Origin: Bacillota bacterium | GTDB taxonomy: Bacteria > Bacillota > Clostridia > Oscillospirales > Ruminococcaceae | Direction of reading: 5' to 3' | Length of the DNA stretch: 55,589 bases | Assembly: GCA_023458875.1 (NCBI GenBank) | Contig: JAEWXO010000059.1 | Span: 1-55,589 of the forward strand | Shown: positions 1 through 8,258 of the stretch, one piece after another | Position numbering within the stretch: the first letter of the stretch is position 1 | How the letters are laid out: each line of letters opens with the position of its first letter | The notes under the pieces: model-generated | Told to the model about the DNA's origin: nothing | The model's input: only the letters and a program-made list of their open reading frames with translations | The model's database searches: none | Position numbers and translations under genes: made by a program

Positions 1-1249
1 GAGTAACAGGGGCCTGAATCTGAGAATACATGCTGTTATTCACAGGTGGCTGTTGCTGATACATAGGGTTGTTCACAGGCTGCTGATGTTGCTGATACAT
101 GTTGTTCACAGGATGCTGCTGCTGATACATGTTGTTCACAGGAGGCTGCTGCTGATACATGTTGTTAACAGGAGGCTGCTGCTGATACATGTTATTTACA
201 GGAGGCTGCTGCTGATACATATTGTTTACAGGAGTCTGTTGCTGATACATGTTATTTACAGTCTGCTGCTGATACATCATACCGTTGTCAGCAGGCTTCT
301 GAACAAAGGCAGCCTGCTTGTTTTCAGTATCTGACAGTGTGTTGGAAATTTGCTGTGAAGATAAAGAATTTACGTTGAAAGGTTTATTGCTTTGAAGATT
401 GAGATTATCGGTCGTTTCAGGTGCTTTTTCAGTTTCCCAGTCATCGAAAATCATTTTCAGACCGGCTGTATCTATGACACTTGAATGTGGGGCCGCTTCC
501 GTAGAATTTTCAGGCTCATCATAATCCACAATGCAGATATCCATACTGTTATTGTTTGATGTATCTTCACTTTTACTGCTTCCTGAAGCATCAGGTTCTG
601 CAGGCTTTGCGTCATTGATTTCTTTTTTTGCTGATGCATCAGCAGATTCAGCCGGTTTATCTGATGCAGTTTCAGAAATGACTGTAGTATTTGCTGATTC
701 GTTTTCAGAAGTAACCGGTGCATCAGTTTTAGTCTCATCAGGTACAGGCTCATTATTTAAGGATGCTTTACGGTTATTTTTTGAAGGCTTCTTATTTGAT
801 GATGCTTCTGTTTTGTCTGAAGTAGTTGTATTTGTATCTGGCTCTTTCGGGCTTTCATCATATTTTGTATTCAGTGATGTAAGAGTAACCTGTGAGTTTC
901 TGCCGGATACAACCTTGCATGATTTGTTTTCAGGATTTATTTTTATAATGAGTTCCTGACATGTGTGGCAAGGATTTACAGGAAGCTTTGTTTTGGCATT
1001 CAGGGTAATAATAGTGTCAATTACGGATTCACCGGCAAGAAGCAGCTTTATTATTGCCTCGTATTCAGAGCATGTTTCTTCAACGGATAATGAGTCATTT
1101 AATCTCTTCCAGTTAAACCCGGTATAAATATTACCTTTGTCAGATAATATTAAAGTGATAGAAGAAATATTGACATCTGATTCTTTACATGAAGACAACG
1201 CGTTATCAAGTTCAGATGCTGCTTTTCCGTATAATTTTAAGATTTCCAT
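1..1249 (-). CDS. Cytidine-deaminase-like domain protein with Gln/Asn/Pro repeat tail (partial, C-terminus beyond window)
   Basis: Open reading frame from ATG at 1249 running off the left edge (416 codons visible), with ribosome site AAAGGATG upstream. The first ~115 residues resemble the cytidine deaminase fold: TGFNW near residue 43, then C60-S-E62 and P93-C94-x-x-C97, which match the zinc ligands and catalytic Glu of the C-A-E / P-C-x-x-C signature. Residues ~130-320 are Ser/Thr/Glu/Asp-rich and probably disordered. From ~residue 320 there are nine imperfect 10-residue units of the type MYQQQPPVNN, in frame and encoded by 30-bp DNA repeats. It is the third gene after two GGDEF genes on the same strand and may share their promoter. 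The substrate is unknown; nucleoside deamination is only inferred from the zinc motif. I see no transmembrane segment in the visible part. Confidence 0.8.
   Translation of the reverse strand, partial: MEILKLYGKAASELDNALSSCKESDVNISSITLILSDKGNIYTGFNWKRLNDSLSVEETCSEYEAIIKLLLAGESVIDTIITLNAKTKLPVNPCHTCQELIIKINPENKSCKVVSGRNSQVTLTSLNTKYDESPKEPDTNTTTSDKTEASSNKKPSKNNRKASLNNEPVPDETKTDAPVTSENESANTTVISETASDKPAESADASAKKEINDAKPAEPDASGSSKSEDTSNNNSMDICIVDYDEPENSTEAAPHSSVIDTAGLKMIFDDWETEKAPETTDNLNLQSNKPFNVNSLSSQQISNTLSDTENKQAAFVQKPADNGMMYQQQTVNNMYQQQTPVNNMYQQQPPVNNMYQQQPPVNNMYQQQPPVNNMYQQQHPVNNMYQQHQQPVNNPMYQQQPPVNNSMYSQIQAPVT
40..290 (-). repeat. In-frame 30-bp tandem coding repeat (MYQQQPPVNN units)
   Basis: Nine imperfect copies of a 30-bp unit encode M-Y-Q-Q-Q-(P/T)-P-V-N-N. 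Variants include QTPV, HPV and HQQPV. All units stay in the frame of the gene starting at 1249, so selection is probably at protein level. Units near the left edge diverge (NNSMYSQIQAPVT), suggesting the array is ending there. Copy number is likely to vary between strains. Confidence 0.85.
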
Positions 1250-1294
1250 GATTAAGAACATCCTTTCGCTTAATTTGTTTGGGAAATTAAAAAT

Positions 1295-2218
1295 TTATTT
1301 GTAGAAAAAATGATTGTTTTTACCGTTTGATTTAGATGAACTCAATGCACTGTTTACACACTTGAGAATTTCAGTGGAGCTTGATGCATTAAGCGGATAT
1401 GATGCAATACCAAAACTCATTGTAACATATAGTTTAACATCCTGAAATTTAATTGGTTCAGCGACAATTTCCCGTATAGCTTCAATATAGTTCAATATAG
1501 TGGCTTCAGATTCTTTGCCGTATACGATTATTCCAAACTCATCTCCGTTAATTCTTGCAAGAAACATGGAATTTCCGCAAAACCTCTGAAGCTTTTTGGA
1601 AAATGAACATAAAACAGCATCGCCCCCATTGTTTCCATGTTCATTATTGATGTTTTTAAAATTATCTATATTGGCTGAAATGACTGTAAAAGGAGTTGTT
1701 TCTCTGAAGTTTATAGCTTCATCAATTTTCTCAATAAAAAGCTGTCTGTTCGGTAGTCCTGTCAAAATGTCATAATATGCAAGATAAGTGAGCTTTTCGT
1801 CTTTTTCTTTAAGCTGCTCATTTGTTTTGATAAGCTCATTATTGCTTTTGATGATTTTCTGGTAAAACAGATGAATCATAGAGATAAGTATCAGGGTTGC
1901 AGCAACTGAAATCAGGCCTGTAACAGCATTACTGTAGTGTTTTACAAATATTACTGCGAAAAGTCTTACTGATGAAAGAAGATTAAGAGTAACGGCCACG
2001 TAATAACCGAATTTCGGGATAGCAACTACTGTAAATGTTGAAAGTAAAAGCTGAAGCTGCATGCTTATTCCCTGAAGAATTGTACCTACATTTTCATGTG
2101 CTTCAAGCTTCATCTGATAAAAAACCATTAAAGCATAAATAAATATATAGACTATAAGTCCAAGTACATCAAATGAAGAGCTCTCTTTATGATATGATTT
2201 AGGTGACATTATAGACAC
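1295..2218 (-). CDS. Membrane GGDEF-domain protein, probably catalytically degenerate
   Basis: 307 residues: about four hydrophobic segments in residues 18-120, a short coiled linker (~122-145), then a GGDEF domain beginning at YYDILTGLPNRQLF. The signature is N224-G-D-E-F instead of GGDEF. The first metal-binding Asp of the usual DxDxFK motif is Asn183 (ANIDNFK), while the paralogue upstream keeps both. Diguanylate cyclase activity is therefore doubtful; a sensory or regulatory role, or heterodimer formation with the paralogue, is possible. The gene follows the other GGDEF gene after 29 bp and has a GGGGGT-type ribosome site, so they are probably co-transcribed and arose by tandem duplication. 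Confidence 0.88.
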   Translation of the reverse strand: MSIMSPKSYHKESSSFDVLGLIVYIFIYALMVFYQMKLEAHENVGTILQGISMQLQLLLSTFTVVAIPKFGYYVAVTLNLLSSVRLFAVIFVKHYSNAVTGLISVAATLILISMIHLFYQKIIKSNNELIKTNEQLKEKDEKLTYLAYYDILTGLPNRQLFIEKIDEAINFRETTPFTVISANIDNFKNINNEHGNNGGDAVLCSFSKKLQRFCGNSMFLARINGDEFGIIVYGKESEATILNYIEAIREIVAEPIKFQDVKLYVTMSFGIASYPLNASSSTEILKCVNSALSSSKSNGKNNHFFYK

Positions 2219-2247
2219 AACCCCCGGATATACAATATTGAATAGTA

Positions 2248-3216
2248 TTATTGCTGGCTATAGAAACAAGGTCTGTTTTTGCCGTTTGTTTTTGCAAAAT
2301 AAATAGCACTGTCAACGCATTTAAGGATATCGGTTGAGTTTACGGCATTTGTAGGATATGATGCAATACCAAAGCTTATGTTTGAGCTCAGAAGTGTATC
2401 ATTTATCTGGACAGGCTCGGAAATAATATTCTGAATTTTTTCAACGTAATTAAGAATATTTGCTTCAGTCATATTGCCCTGAATAATAATACCGAACTCA
2501 TCACCGCCGAGTCTTGCCAGGAAGAGCGAATCATCACAGAAGCTCTTAAGCTTTTCAGCATATGAACAGAGCATGATATCACCTGAGTTGTTGCCGTATG
2601 TATCATTTATATGTTTAAAATCATCAAGGTCTGCGAGCAATACAGTGAAAGGTGAATTTGGCATGTTGAGAATTGTTTCGTCAAGTCTTTCAATAAAGAG
2701 CTGTCTGTTCGGGAGACCAGTAAGAATGTCATAATATGCAAGGTATGAGAGTTTTTCGTCTTTTTCCTTTATAATCTTGTTTGTTTCCATGAGCTGGGAA
2801 TAATTCTTTGAAATCTCGTTGTTTTTCTGAACTATTCTGTTTGAGAAAATAAAGATGATTGTAATAAGAATGATTGTTGAAACAACAACAATTGCGCCGG
2901 GAATAGCCTGGGCAATATTAAGTACAAGGACACGGTAAATAATTAAAATTCCGTTTATAGTGTTTAAAAGTATTGCTGATACATAGCCTTTGAAAGGAAC
3001 TGCAAGTACAACGAATGTTGAAAGAAGAACCTGAAGCTGTGCAAGTGAACCGGTCATGATTGAATTCCGTGCAATAGCATCCGGATTCGGAGGCCCTTGG
3101 GTAGGTGTTTCCATAATAGCTGTGTTAATATAAACGATGGATGAATACGCCAGAATGAAGATAATCAGGGCGACCAACTGCAGTAGAGAGTCTTTTTGTT
3201 TTTCATTTGTTTTCAT
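2248..3216 (-). CDS. Membrane diguanylate cyclase (GGDEF)
   Basis: 322 residues. Hydrophobic segments lie near residues 11-30, 58-75, 78-100 and 104-125, followed by a linker helix and a GGDEF domain. The metal site D196-L-D198-D-F-K and the signature G237-G-D-E-F241 are intact, so synthesis of cyclic di-GMP from two GTP is likely. No PAS or other known sensor domain is visible; the membrane part presumably senses a signal. It is the first gene of a three-gene minus-strand run. It has a good ribosome site (GGAGG) and a consensus promoter ~100 bp upstream (3311-3339). The two GGDEF proteins are close paralogues through the membrane part and the catalytic part. Confidence 0.9.
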   Translation of the reverse strand: MKTNEKQKDSLLQLVALIIFILAYSSIVYINTAIMETPTQGPPNPDAIARNSIMTGSLAQLQVLLSTFVVLAVPFKGYVSAILLNTINGILIIYRVLVLNIAQAIPGAIVVVSTIILITIIFIFSNRIVQKNNEISKNYSQLMETNKIIKEKDEKLSYLAYYDILTGLPNRQLFIERLDETILNMPNSPFTVLLADLDDFKHINDTYGNNSGDIMLCSYAEKLKSFCDDSLFLARLGGDEFGIIIQGNMTEANILNYVEKIQNIISEPVQINDTLLSSNISFGIASYPTNAVNSTDILKCVDSAIYFAKTNGKNRPCFYSQQ

Positions 3217-3310
3217 AAATATTTCCTCCGTGTGTAAAACATATTTTTAAGTAAAACTCTTTATTTTTGTGTAAAAAAACAAGAGTTTTAAGACATAACA
3301 TACTAATGAT

Positions 3311-3339
3311 ATTATAGTATATAAAGTAGTTTTTGTCAA
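3311..3339 (-). promoter_or_regulatory. Sigma-A type promoter for the GGDEF operon
   Basis: On the minus strand TTGACA, a 17-nt spacer and TATAAT, both perfect consensus. It reads towards the GGDEF gene at 3216 and leaves a leader of about 90 nt. It lies in the divergent gap shared with the plus-strand ACT-domain gene. Confidence 0.8.
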
Positions 3340-3434
3340 TCGTTTAAAGAGAAAATACGAGCTATTTGTTAAGTAAAAATGTAAAAAGCATCAAATGCAC
3401 AAATATGAGATAGTACCGGACATATATTTTTTCA

Positions 3435-3464
3435 TTGACAAATCATATGTGTGTATGTTATATT
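3435..3464 (+). promoter_or_regulatory. Sigma-A type promoter for the ACT protein-hom pair
   Basis: TTGACA, 18-nt spacer, TATATT, about 55 nt upstream of the start codon at 3521. Spacing and consensus fit a housekeeping sigma factor. Confidence 0.7.
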
Positions 3465-3520
3465 TATATAAAGACAAAAATACAATTGTTTTTGAGCGGT
3501 GGACTATTTGAGGTTTTAAA

Positions 3521-3970
3521 ATGGATAATTTATTACATTCACATTTGATTGTTATTGATTCACGTGTTATTCCTGAGGTCTTTGTCAAAGTACTTGAAGT
3601 AAAAAAAGTAATAGCAAACAAAGAAGAAAAAAGTCTTGCGGCGGCCTGTAAAAAGTCAGGTATATCAAGAAGTGCATATTACAAGTATAAGGATTATGTT
3701 TTTCAGTATGATGAGAAATTCACACAGAAGCTGATAACTATCTATGCAGTGCTTAAAGACAAACCGGGAGTTCTGGCAAATGTACTGAGTGTCATTCATT
3801 CGTCTGATGCAAATGTAATGACGCTTAATCAGAGCATACCTATTGACGGAGTAGCGACAATAACAATTACTTTAAAATTAAATTCCGACAGATTTAGCGA
3901 AGATGATGTCAAGTCGCTGGTTATGTCTGTTGACGGAGTTGTTGATGCCAAAATATTAAACAGGGAATAG
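3521..3970 (+). CDS. ACT domain-containing protein (PheB / UPF0735 family)
   Basis: 149 residues. The N-terminal ~65 residues contain a helix-turn-helix-like segment (SLAAACKKSGISRSAYYKYK). Residues ~70-147 form an ACT domain, with the typical DKPGVLANVLSVI loop that binds amino acids in this fold. Proteins of this family often stand next to hom or pheA in Firmicutes and are thought to be small amino-acid-responsive regulators; the exact function is not settled. The gene lies 50 bp before homoserine dehydrogenase on the same strand, which suggests a role in aspartate-family amino acid control. GAGG is the ribosome site. Confidence 0.88.
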   Translation: MDNLLHSHLIVIDSRVIPEVFVKVLEVKKVIANKEEKSLAAACKKSGISRSAYYKYKDYVFQYDEKFTQKLITIYAVLKDKPGVLANVLSVIHSSDANVMTLNQSIPIDGVATITITLKLNSDRFSEDDVKSLVMSVDGVVDAKILNRE

Positions 3971-4020
3971 TATTATTTATAGCTGCATACAAATTACCCT
4001 TGCAGAGAAATGGAGTTTTT

Positions 4021-5235
4021 ATGTCTAAGATAGCGGTTTTAGGTTATGGTGTAGTAGGTTCGGGTGTAGTTGAGCTTTTTTACAAAAACAAAGAGAGTAT
4101 TTTGAAAAACGCCGGGAAAGATGCTGATATAAAATATATACTTGATATCAGAGATTTTCCGGACAGTCCTTACAAAGACAAATTCGTAAAGGACATTGAT
4201 ATTATACTCAATGATAAAGAGGTAACAATAGTAGCAGAATGTATGGGTGGAGCAACATTTGCATATAATTTTGTAAAATTATGCCTTGAAAATGGAAAAA
4301 ATGTTTCGACTTCAAACAAAGAACTTGTTGCTTCAAAGGGTGCGGAGCTTCTTGCAATTGCGAAGAAAAGAAACTGTAACTTTTTCTTTGAAGCAAGTGT
4401 CGGCGGAGCAATACCTATTATCAGACCGCTTCACAAGTGCCTTGCTGCCAATGACATAACAGAGATAGCAGGTATATTAAACGGAACAACAAACTTTATA
4501 CTCGGAAAAATGATAAACGAAAATATGGGATTCACTTCTGCATTAAAAATGGCTCAGGAGCTCGGATATGCTGAAAAAGATCCTACAGCAGACGTTGAGG
4601 GACACGATGCATGCAGAAAAATATGCATAATTTCATCATTGGTTTTCGGAAAGCATGTATACCCTGAAAATGTTTATACAAAAGGAATTTCAGACGTTTC
4701 TCTTGAGGATGTCAAGCTTGCAGAAAAATTCGGTGGTGCCATTAAGCTTATTGCAAGTGTCAAAAAGCTTGATAACGGTAAGATAATGCCTATGGTAATG
4801 CCTATGATAGTTCCTCATGATAATCTTATTTCCAGAGTTGATGATGTATTCAATGCCGTTATGGTATGTGGTGACGGAATAGACAGGGCAATGTTCTACG
4901 GACGCGGAGCAGGTATGCTTCCGACTGCCAGTGCCGTTCTTGGTGATATAATCGAAGAGCTCAAAACAGAGGGAACAACAGATAATGCACAGACATGGGA
5001 TGATTCAGATGATACAGCATTTATTGCAGATTACAGAGAAAATGAAGTAAGAATGTATTTCAGAATTTCAAAGACAGAAAACATTGATATTGAAAATATT
5101 CAGGTAATCGACGAAGCTGATGATTTTACATTTGTAACTGAGAAAATGACAATAGCAGAAGCTTTAAATCTTGCAGAAGTTTTAAGAAATTCAGGCATAG
5201 AAGTCAGATCACAGATACCTGTACTTGAAATATGA
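4021..5235 (+). CDS. hom: Homoserine dehydrogenase
   Basis: NAD(P)-dependent reduction of aspartate semialdehyde to homoserine, a step towards threonine and methionine. The N-terminal Rossmann motif is GYGVVGSG (residues 7-14). The family signature GILNGTTNFIL and the catalytic-region DPTADVEGHDA are present. I chose the ATG at 4021 (404 residues): it has GGAG 9 bp upstream and starts directly at the Rossmann strand, whereas the upstream in-frame ATG at 4000 would add seven residues without a good ribosome site. The last ~80 residues are shorter and less ACT-like than in classical feedback-inhibited enzymes (no DKPGVL-type loop), so the separate upstream ACT protein may supply regulation. That coupling is inference. 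Confidence 0.95.
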   Translation: MSKIAVLGYGVVGSGVVELFYKNKESILKNAGKDADIKYILDIRDFPDSPYKDKFVKDIDIILNDKEVTIVAECMGGATFAYNFVKLCLENGKNVSTSNKELVASKGAELLAIAKKRNCNFFFEASVGGAIPIIRPLHKCLAANDITEIAGILNGTTNFILGKMINENMGFTSALKMAQELGYAEKDPTADVEGHDACRKICIISSLVFGKHVYPENVYTKGISDVSLEDVKLAEKFGGAIKLIASVKKLDNGKIMPMVMPMIVPHDNLISRVDDVFNAVMVCGDGIDRAMFYGRGAGMLPTASAVLGDIIEELKTEGTTDNAQTWDDSDDTAFIADYRENEVRMYFRISKTENIDIENIQVIDEADDFTFVTEKMTIAEALNLAEVLRNSGIEVRSQIPVLEI

Positions 5236-5250
5236 TCTGTATAAAATATT

Positions 5251-5290
5251 AAATTAAAAGCATCGCCTTAGGGTGGTGCTTTTAATTTCT
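5251..5290 (+). terminator. Rho-independent terminator after hom
   Basis: Inverted repeat ATTAAAAGCATCGCC / GGTGGTGCTTTTAAT around a short TTAG loop, ending in a T-rich flank. It closes the ACT protein-hom transcription unit. Confidence 0.8.
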
Positions 5291-5385
5291 ATAAATTTTG
5301 AGTAAAAATACACCAATCTGACATGCTTAATAAAAAAATAAAATCAGTCCGTTTTTATTTTTTCTATAATTATTCAGAAATACGA

Positions 5386-5414
5386 TTGATTTTTAATTCG
5401 ATAATTGTTATAAT
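5386..5414 (+). promoter_or_regulatory. Promoter for the M42 peptidase operon
   Basis: TTGATT, 17-nt spacer, TATAAT, ~50 nt upstream of the first start codon (5466). Upstream DNA is strongly AT-rich. Confidence 0.7.
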
Positions 5415-5465
5415 AAATATTGTATGTTCATATTTTAAATTAAGATGTCTGTAAGGAGAATTCTG

Positions 5466-6479
5466 ATGGACGTAAATAAATTGCTATTTATGCTCAGCAA
5501 TACGTGCGGGGTTTCGGGTAATGAATCCGGTATAGCAGGTGTACTTCTCGGTATACTTAAAGAATATACCGATGACTGTTATATTTTAAACGGAAATGTT
5601 ATCGGAAACTTCGGAAACAGGACAGATGGAAAAAAACATGTGCTTATAGATGCACATATGGATGAAATAGGCCTTATCTGTTCCTATATTGATGACAGCG
5701 GCTTTATAATTCCGGGAAACATAGGCGGAATGGATTACAGGCTTCTTCCGGCACAAAGGGTTATTATTCACGGAAAAGAGGAAGTCAGGGGAATCATATC
5801 TGCCATGCCGCCTCATTTAAAATCAGATGGCGGACCGTTGACTGAAATCGAAAATGTCCGAATTGATACAGGATATTCAAAAGAAGAGATTAGCGATAAG
5901 GTTCCGCTTGGAAGTACCATATCATATGATATTGAGTGTAAATCACTTATGGGCGGATGTGTGACAGGAAAGGCATTAGATAACCGTGCAGGTGCGGCAG
6001 CTATCCTTATGATGCTTGACAGGCTCACCGGAAAAAATTATTCATGCAGCTTTTCAGTATTGTTTTCAACGACTGAGGAAATAGGAGGAAGAGGTGCTAA
6101 AACAGCATGCTATGAAATAAACCCTGATATTGCTATTGCTGTTGATACAGGTTTTGCACTTACAGCAGATGATAAGCCATGTAAATGCGGGAAGCTCAGC
6201 GGTGGTCCAATGATAGGTGTTTCACCATCGTTATCTGCAGAAATTTCAGACATGCTTATCGATATTTCAAAACAGAAGGAGATACCTTATCAGACTGAGA
6301 TAATGAGCGGACTAACGGGAACAAATGCAGATCATTTCGGAATATGCCGCTGCGGTGTAAAAACATGTACATGTTCAATTCCTATAAAATATATGCACAC
6401 CCCGGTTGAATTGTCATGTACTGAAGATATAGATAATACATCATTACTGTTATCAGAATTTATCAGGGCGGTGAAATAA
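5466..6479 (+). CDS. M42 family metallopeptidase (glutamyl aminopeptidase / FrvX type), copy 1
   Basis: 337 residues from the ATG at 5466, which has AAGGAG 7 nt upstream; an in-frame ATG at 5445 has none. Metal and catalytic residues of the M42 (DHHH-like) di-zinc family are in place: H64-x-D66, D172 in ALDNRAG, E204-E205 in TTEEIGGRG, D227 and H311. These cytosolic enzymes remove N-terminal residues from short peptides, usually as large tetrahedral complexes. It is the first gene of a four-gene operon with stop-start gaps of about 3, -4 and 13 bp. The second M42 gene next door is a diverged paralogue. Confidence 0.92.
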   Translation: MDVNKLLFMLSNTCGVSGNESGIAGVLLGILKEYTDDCYILNGNVIGNFGNRTDGKKHVLIDAHMDEIGLICSYIDDSGFIIPGNIGGMDYRLLPAQRVIIHGKEEVRGIISAMPPHLKSDGGPLTEIENVRIDTGYSKEEISDKVPLGSTISYDIECKSLMGGCVTGKALDNRAGAAAILMMLDRLTGKNYSCSFSVLFSTTEEIGGRGAKTACYEINPDIAIAVDTGFALTADDKPCKCGKLSGGPMIGVSPSLSAEISDMLIDISKQKEIPYQTEIMSGLTGTNADHFGICRCGVKTCTCSIPIKYMHTPVELSCTEDIDNTSLLLSEFIRAVK

Positions 6480-6482
6480 AAT

Positions 6483-7502
6483 ATGCTTGATCATTTAGAA
6501 AATCTATGCACACTTTACGGGGTTTCCGGGGATGAAAAAAATATAAGAAATTATATTCTTGAAAATATAAAAGATAAATGTGAATGCAGAACCGACAATC
6601 TCGGAAACATTATTGCGTTTAAAAAAGGAAAAAAGACGTCTGCGAAAAAATTAATGATTGCAGCTCATATGGATGAGGTCGGAATGATAATCACTCATAT
6701 TAACAATGACGGAACGCTTTCATTTGATACGGTCGGAGGAATTAACAGTGATGTTATAACAGGCAGACAGGTATATATATATAACAGAAAAATAAACGGC
6801 ATAGTAAGTGCAAGAGCGGTTCACAATATATCTCAGGATGACCGGAAGAAAAAGGTGAACATTACTGAGCTGTATATTGATATCGGTGCCAGAGATGCTG
6901 AGGATGCATCAAAGGCTGTGTCCGCCGGAGACTACGTTTCATTTATTTCAGGATATACGCAGATGGGCAGCGGATCTGTATGCAGCAAAGCGATAGATGA
7001 CAGGGCCGGATGTGCTGTTATGCTTGATTTAATAGCTAAAGGGACAGAGTATGACACATACTTTGTATTTACAGTTCAGGAGGAAATAGGACTCAGAGGT
7101 GCACGTACTGCAGCGTATGGTATCTGTCCGGATTATGCAATCGTAATAGAAACAACTACTGCAGCGGATATTGCAGGTGTAAATGGTGCAAAACGTGTGT
7201 GTGAGCTTGGAAAAGGTGCTGTCGTTTCATTTATGGATAAAAGTACTGTTTATGACAGAAAAATGTATGAGATAGCATTTTCTGTTGCTAATGAGAACGA
7301 TCTTAAATGTCAGACAAAAACAATGATAGCCGGCGGAAATGACAGCGGCGCAATTCATATATCAGGTTCAGGCGTGCGCACATTGGCAGTTTCCGTTCCA
7401 TGCAGATATCTTCATTCACCTTCATGTATGGCAAAATATTCAGATATTGAAGCATGTGAGCTTTTGGTTGAAAAGCTTATACCAAAGGTAATCGAGTTAT
7501 GA
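6483..7502 (+). CDS. M42 family metallopeptidase, copy 2
   Basis: 339 residues, starting 3 bp after the stop of the first M42 gene. Key residues are H62-x-D64, D172 (IDDRAG), E200-E201 (VQEEIGLRG), E223 where copy 1 has Asp, and H311. Glu or Asp at the 223-equivalent position are both known metal ligands in this family. Sequence outside the motifs differs strongly from copy 1, so the two probably have different residue preferences or assemble separately. Its last codons overlap the next gene (ATGA overlap at 7499), which indicates translational coupling. Confidence 0.92.
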   Translation: MLDHLENLCTLYGVSGDEKNIRNYILENIKDKCECRTDNLGNIIAFKKGKKTSAKKLMIAAHMDEVGMIITHINNDGTLSFDTVGGINSDVITGRQVYIYNRKINGIVSARAVHNISQDDRKKKVNITELYIDIGARDAEDASKAVSAGDYVSFISGYTQMGSGSVCSKAIDDRAGCAVMLDLIAKGTEYDTYFVFTVQEEIGLRGARTAAYGICPDYAIVIETTTAADIAGVNGAKRVCELGKGAVVSFMDKSTVYDRKMYEIAFSVANENDLKCQTKTMIAGGNDSGAIHISGSGVRTLAVSVPCRYLHSPSCMAKYSDIEACELLVEKLIPKVIEL

Positions 7503-8245
7503 TAAAAAATATTTATGATGTGGATCTGGTTTCAGTTAAGCAGCTGCACGAAGATTATTACGGCAGAAAAATTCTTTCTTATTATATTGCTTATGGAACA
7601 GGATATGATTTTTGCAGATTTTTTGAAATATATGATGACGGAAACAGGGGGTACATTGTACAGTTTAATGCAGTTATGATTGTCTGTTCAAACACAGATG
7701 TACCGATTGAGGAGCTCAGAAATTTTATTATTATGAACAAACCTTTTCGTGTCGAAGCTCCGGGCTATATTATGGAAAATATTTCAGGCATCTGCGGATA
7801 CAAATTGCTCAGAAGAACGAAATTTGAATTTACTGATCATAAACCTGAAGATTTTGATTTAAGCAGTCTTGATACAAACCCAAAGCTGGATGAAATATAT
7901 GAAATACTGCATGAGGGTTTTCCTTCGCTTGTTGAATACCAGCTGTGGATGACGGAAAATTCTCATAAAATAAGAAGGGGACTGTCAAAAATATATTTAT
8001 ATAAAAACTGTACAACAGCGACAGTTATATATGATGTAGATAACCATGTACTTATAGGACAGGTGGCAACAAAAAAGGAAGCAAGAGGAAAAGGCTATGC
8101 CAGAGAGCTTTTATATTGGATAGGACATTCACTTAGTCTGGAAGGAAAAACGGTAAAGCTTTTTGCACTTGATTATCGTGAAAGCTTTTATAAAGAGATC
8201 GGATTTAAGGCTTTGAGTGCTGAAAATGTAATTCAGGTCGAATAA
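7499..8245 (+). CDS. GNAT-like N-acetyltransferase
   Basis: 248 residues. The C-terminal ~100 residues carry the acetyl-CoA binding signature of the GNAT fold: VATKKEARGKGYARELL, with the R-G-x-G-x-A loop, followed by a strand VKLFALDYRESFYKEIGF. The N-terminal half has no recognised motif and may be a second, degenerate acetyltransferase lobe. The substrate is unknown. Overlap with the M42 gene upstream and the tight gap to the PLP enzyme downstream point to a shared job in amino acid or peptide metabolism, but this is inference. Confidence 0.75.
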   Translation: MIKNIYDVDLVSVKQLHEDYYGRKILSYYIAYGTGYDFCRFFEIYDDGNRGYIVQFNAVMIVCSNTDVPIEELRNFIIMNKPFRVEAPGYIMENISGICGYKLLRRTKFEFTDHKPEDFDLSSLDTNPKLDEIYEILHEGFPSLVEYQLWMTENSHKIRRGLSKIYLYKNCTTATVIYDVDNHVLIGQVATKKEARGKGYARELLYWIGHSLSLEGKTVKLFALDYRESFYKEIGFKALSAENVIQVE

Positions 8246-8258
8246 TATGGAGGATATT

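Noticed and set aside
53..334. 93-codon plus-strand frame with LLLIHVVHR repeats
   Set aside because: It is the antisense reading of the MYQQQPPVNN repeats and has no ribosome site.
472..959. Open frames on both strands inside the left-edge gene (472-753 minus, 531-959 plus)
   Set aside because: They are shadows of the Ser/Asp-rich tail of the deaminase-like gene; the frame from 1249 is open throughout and has a ribosome site and a recognisable domain.
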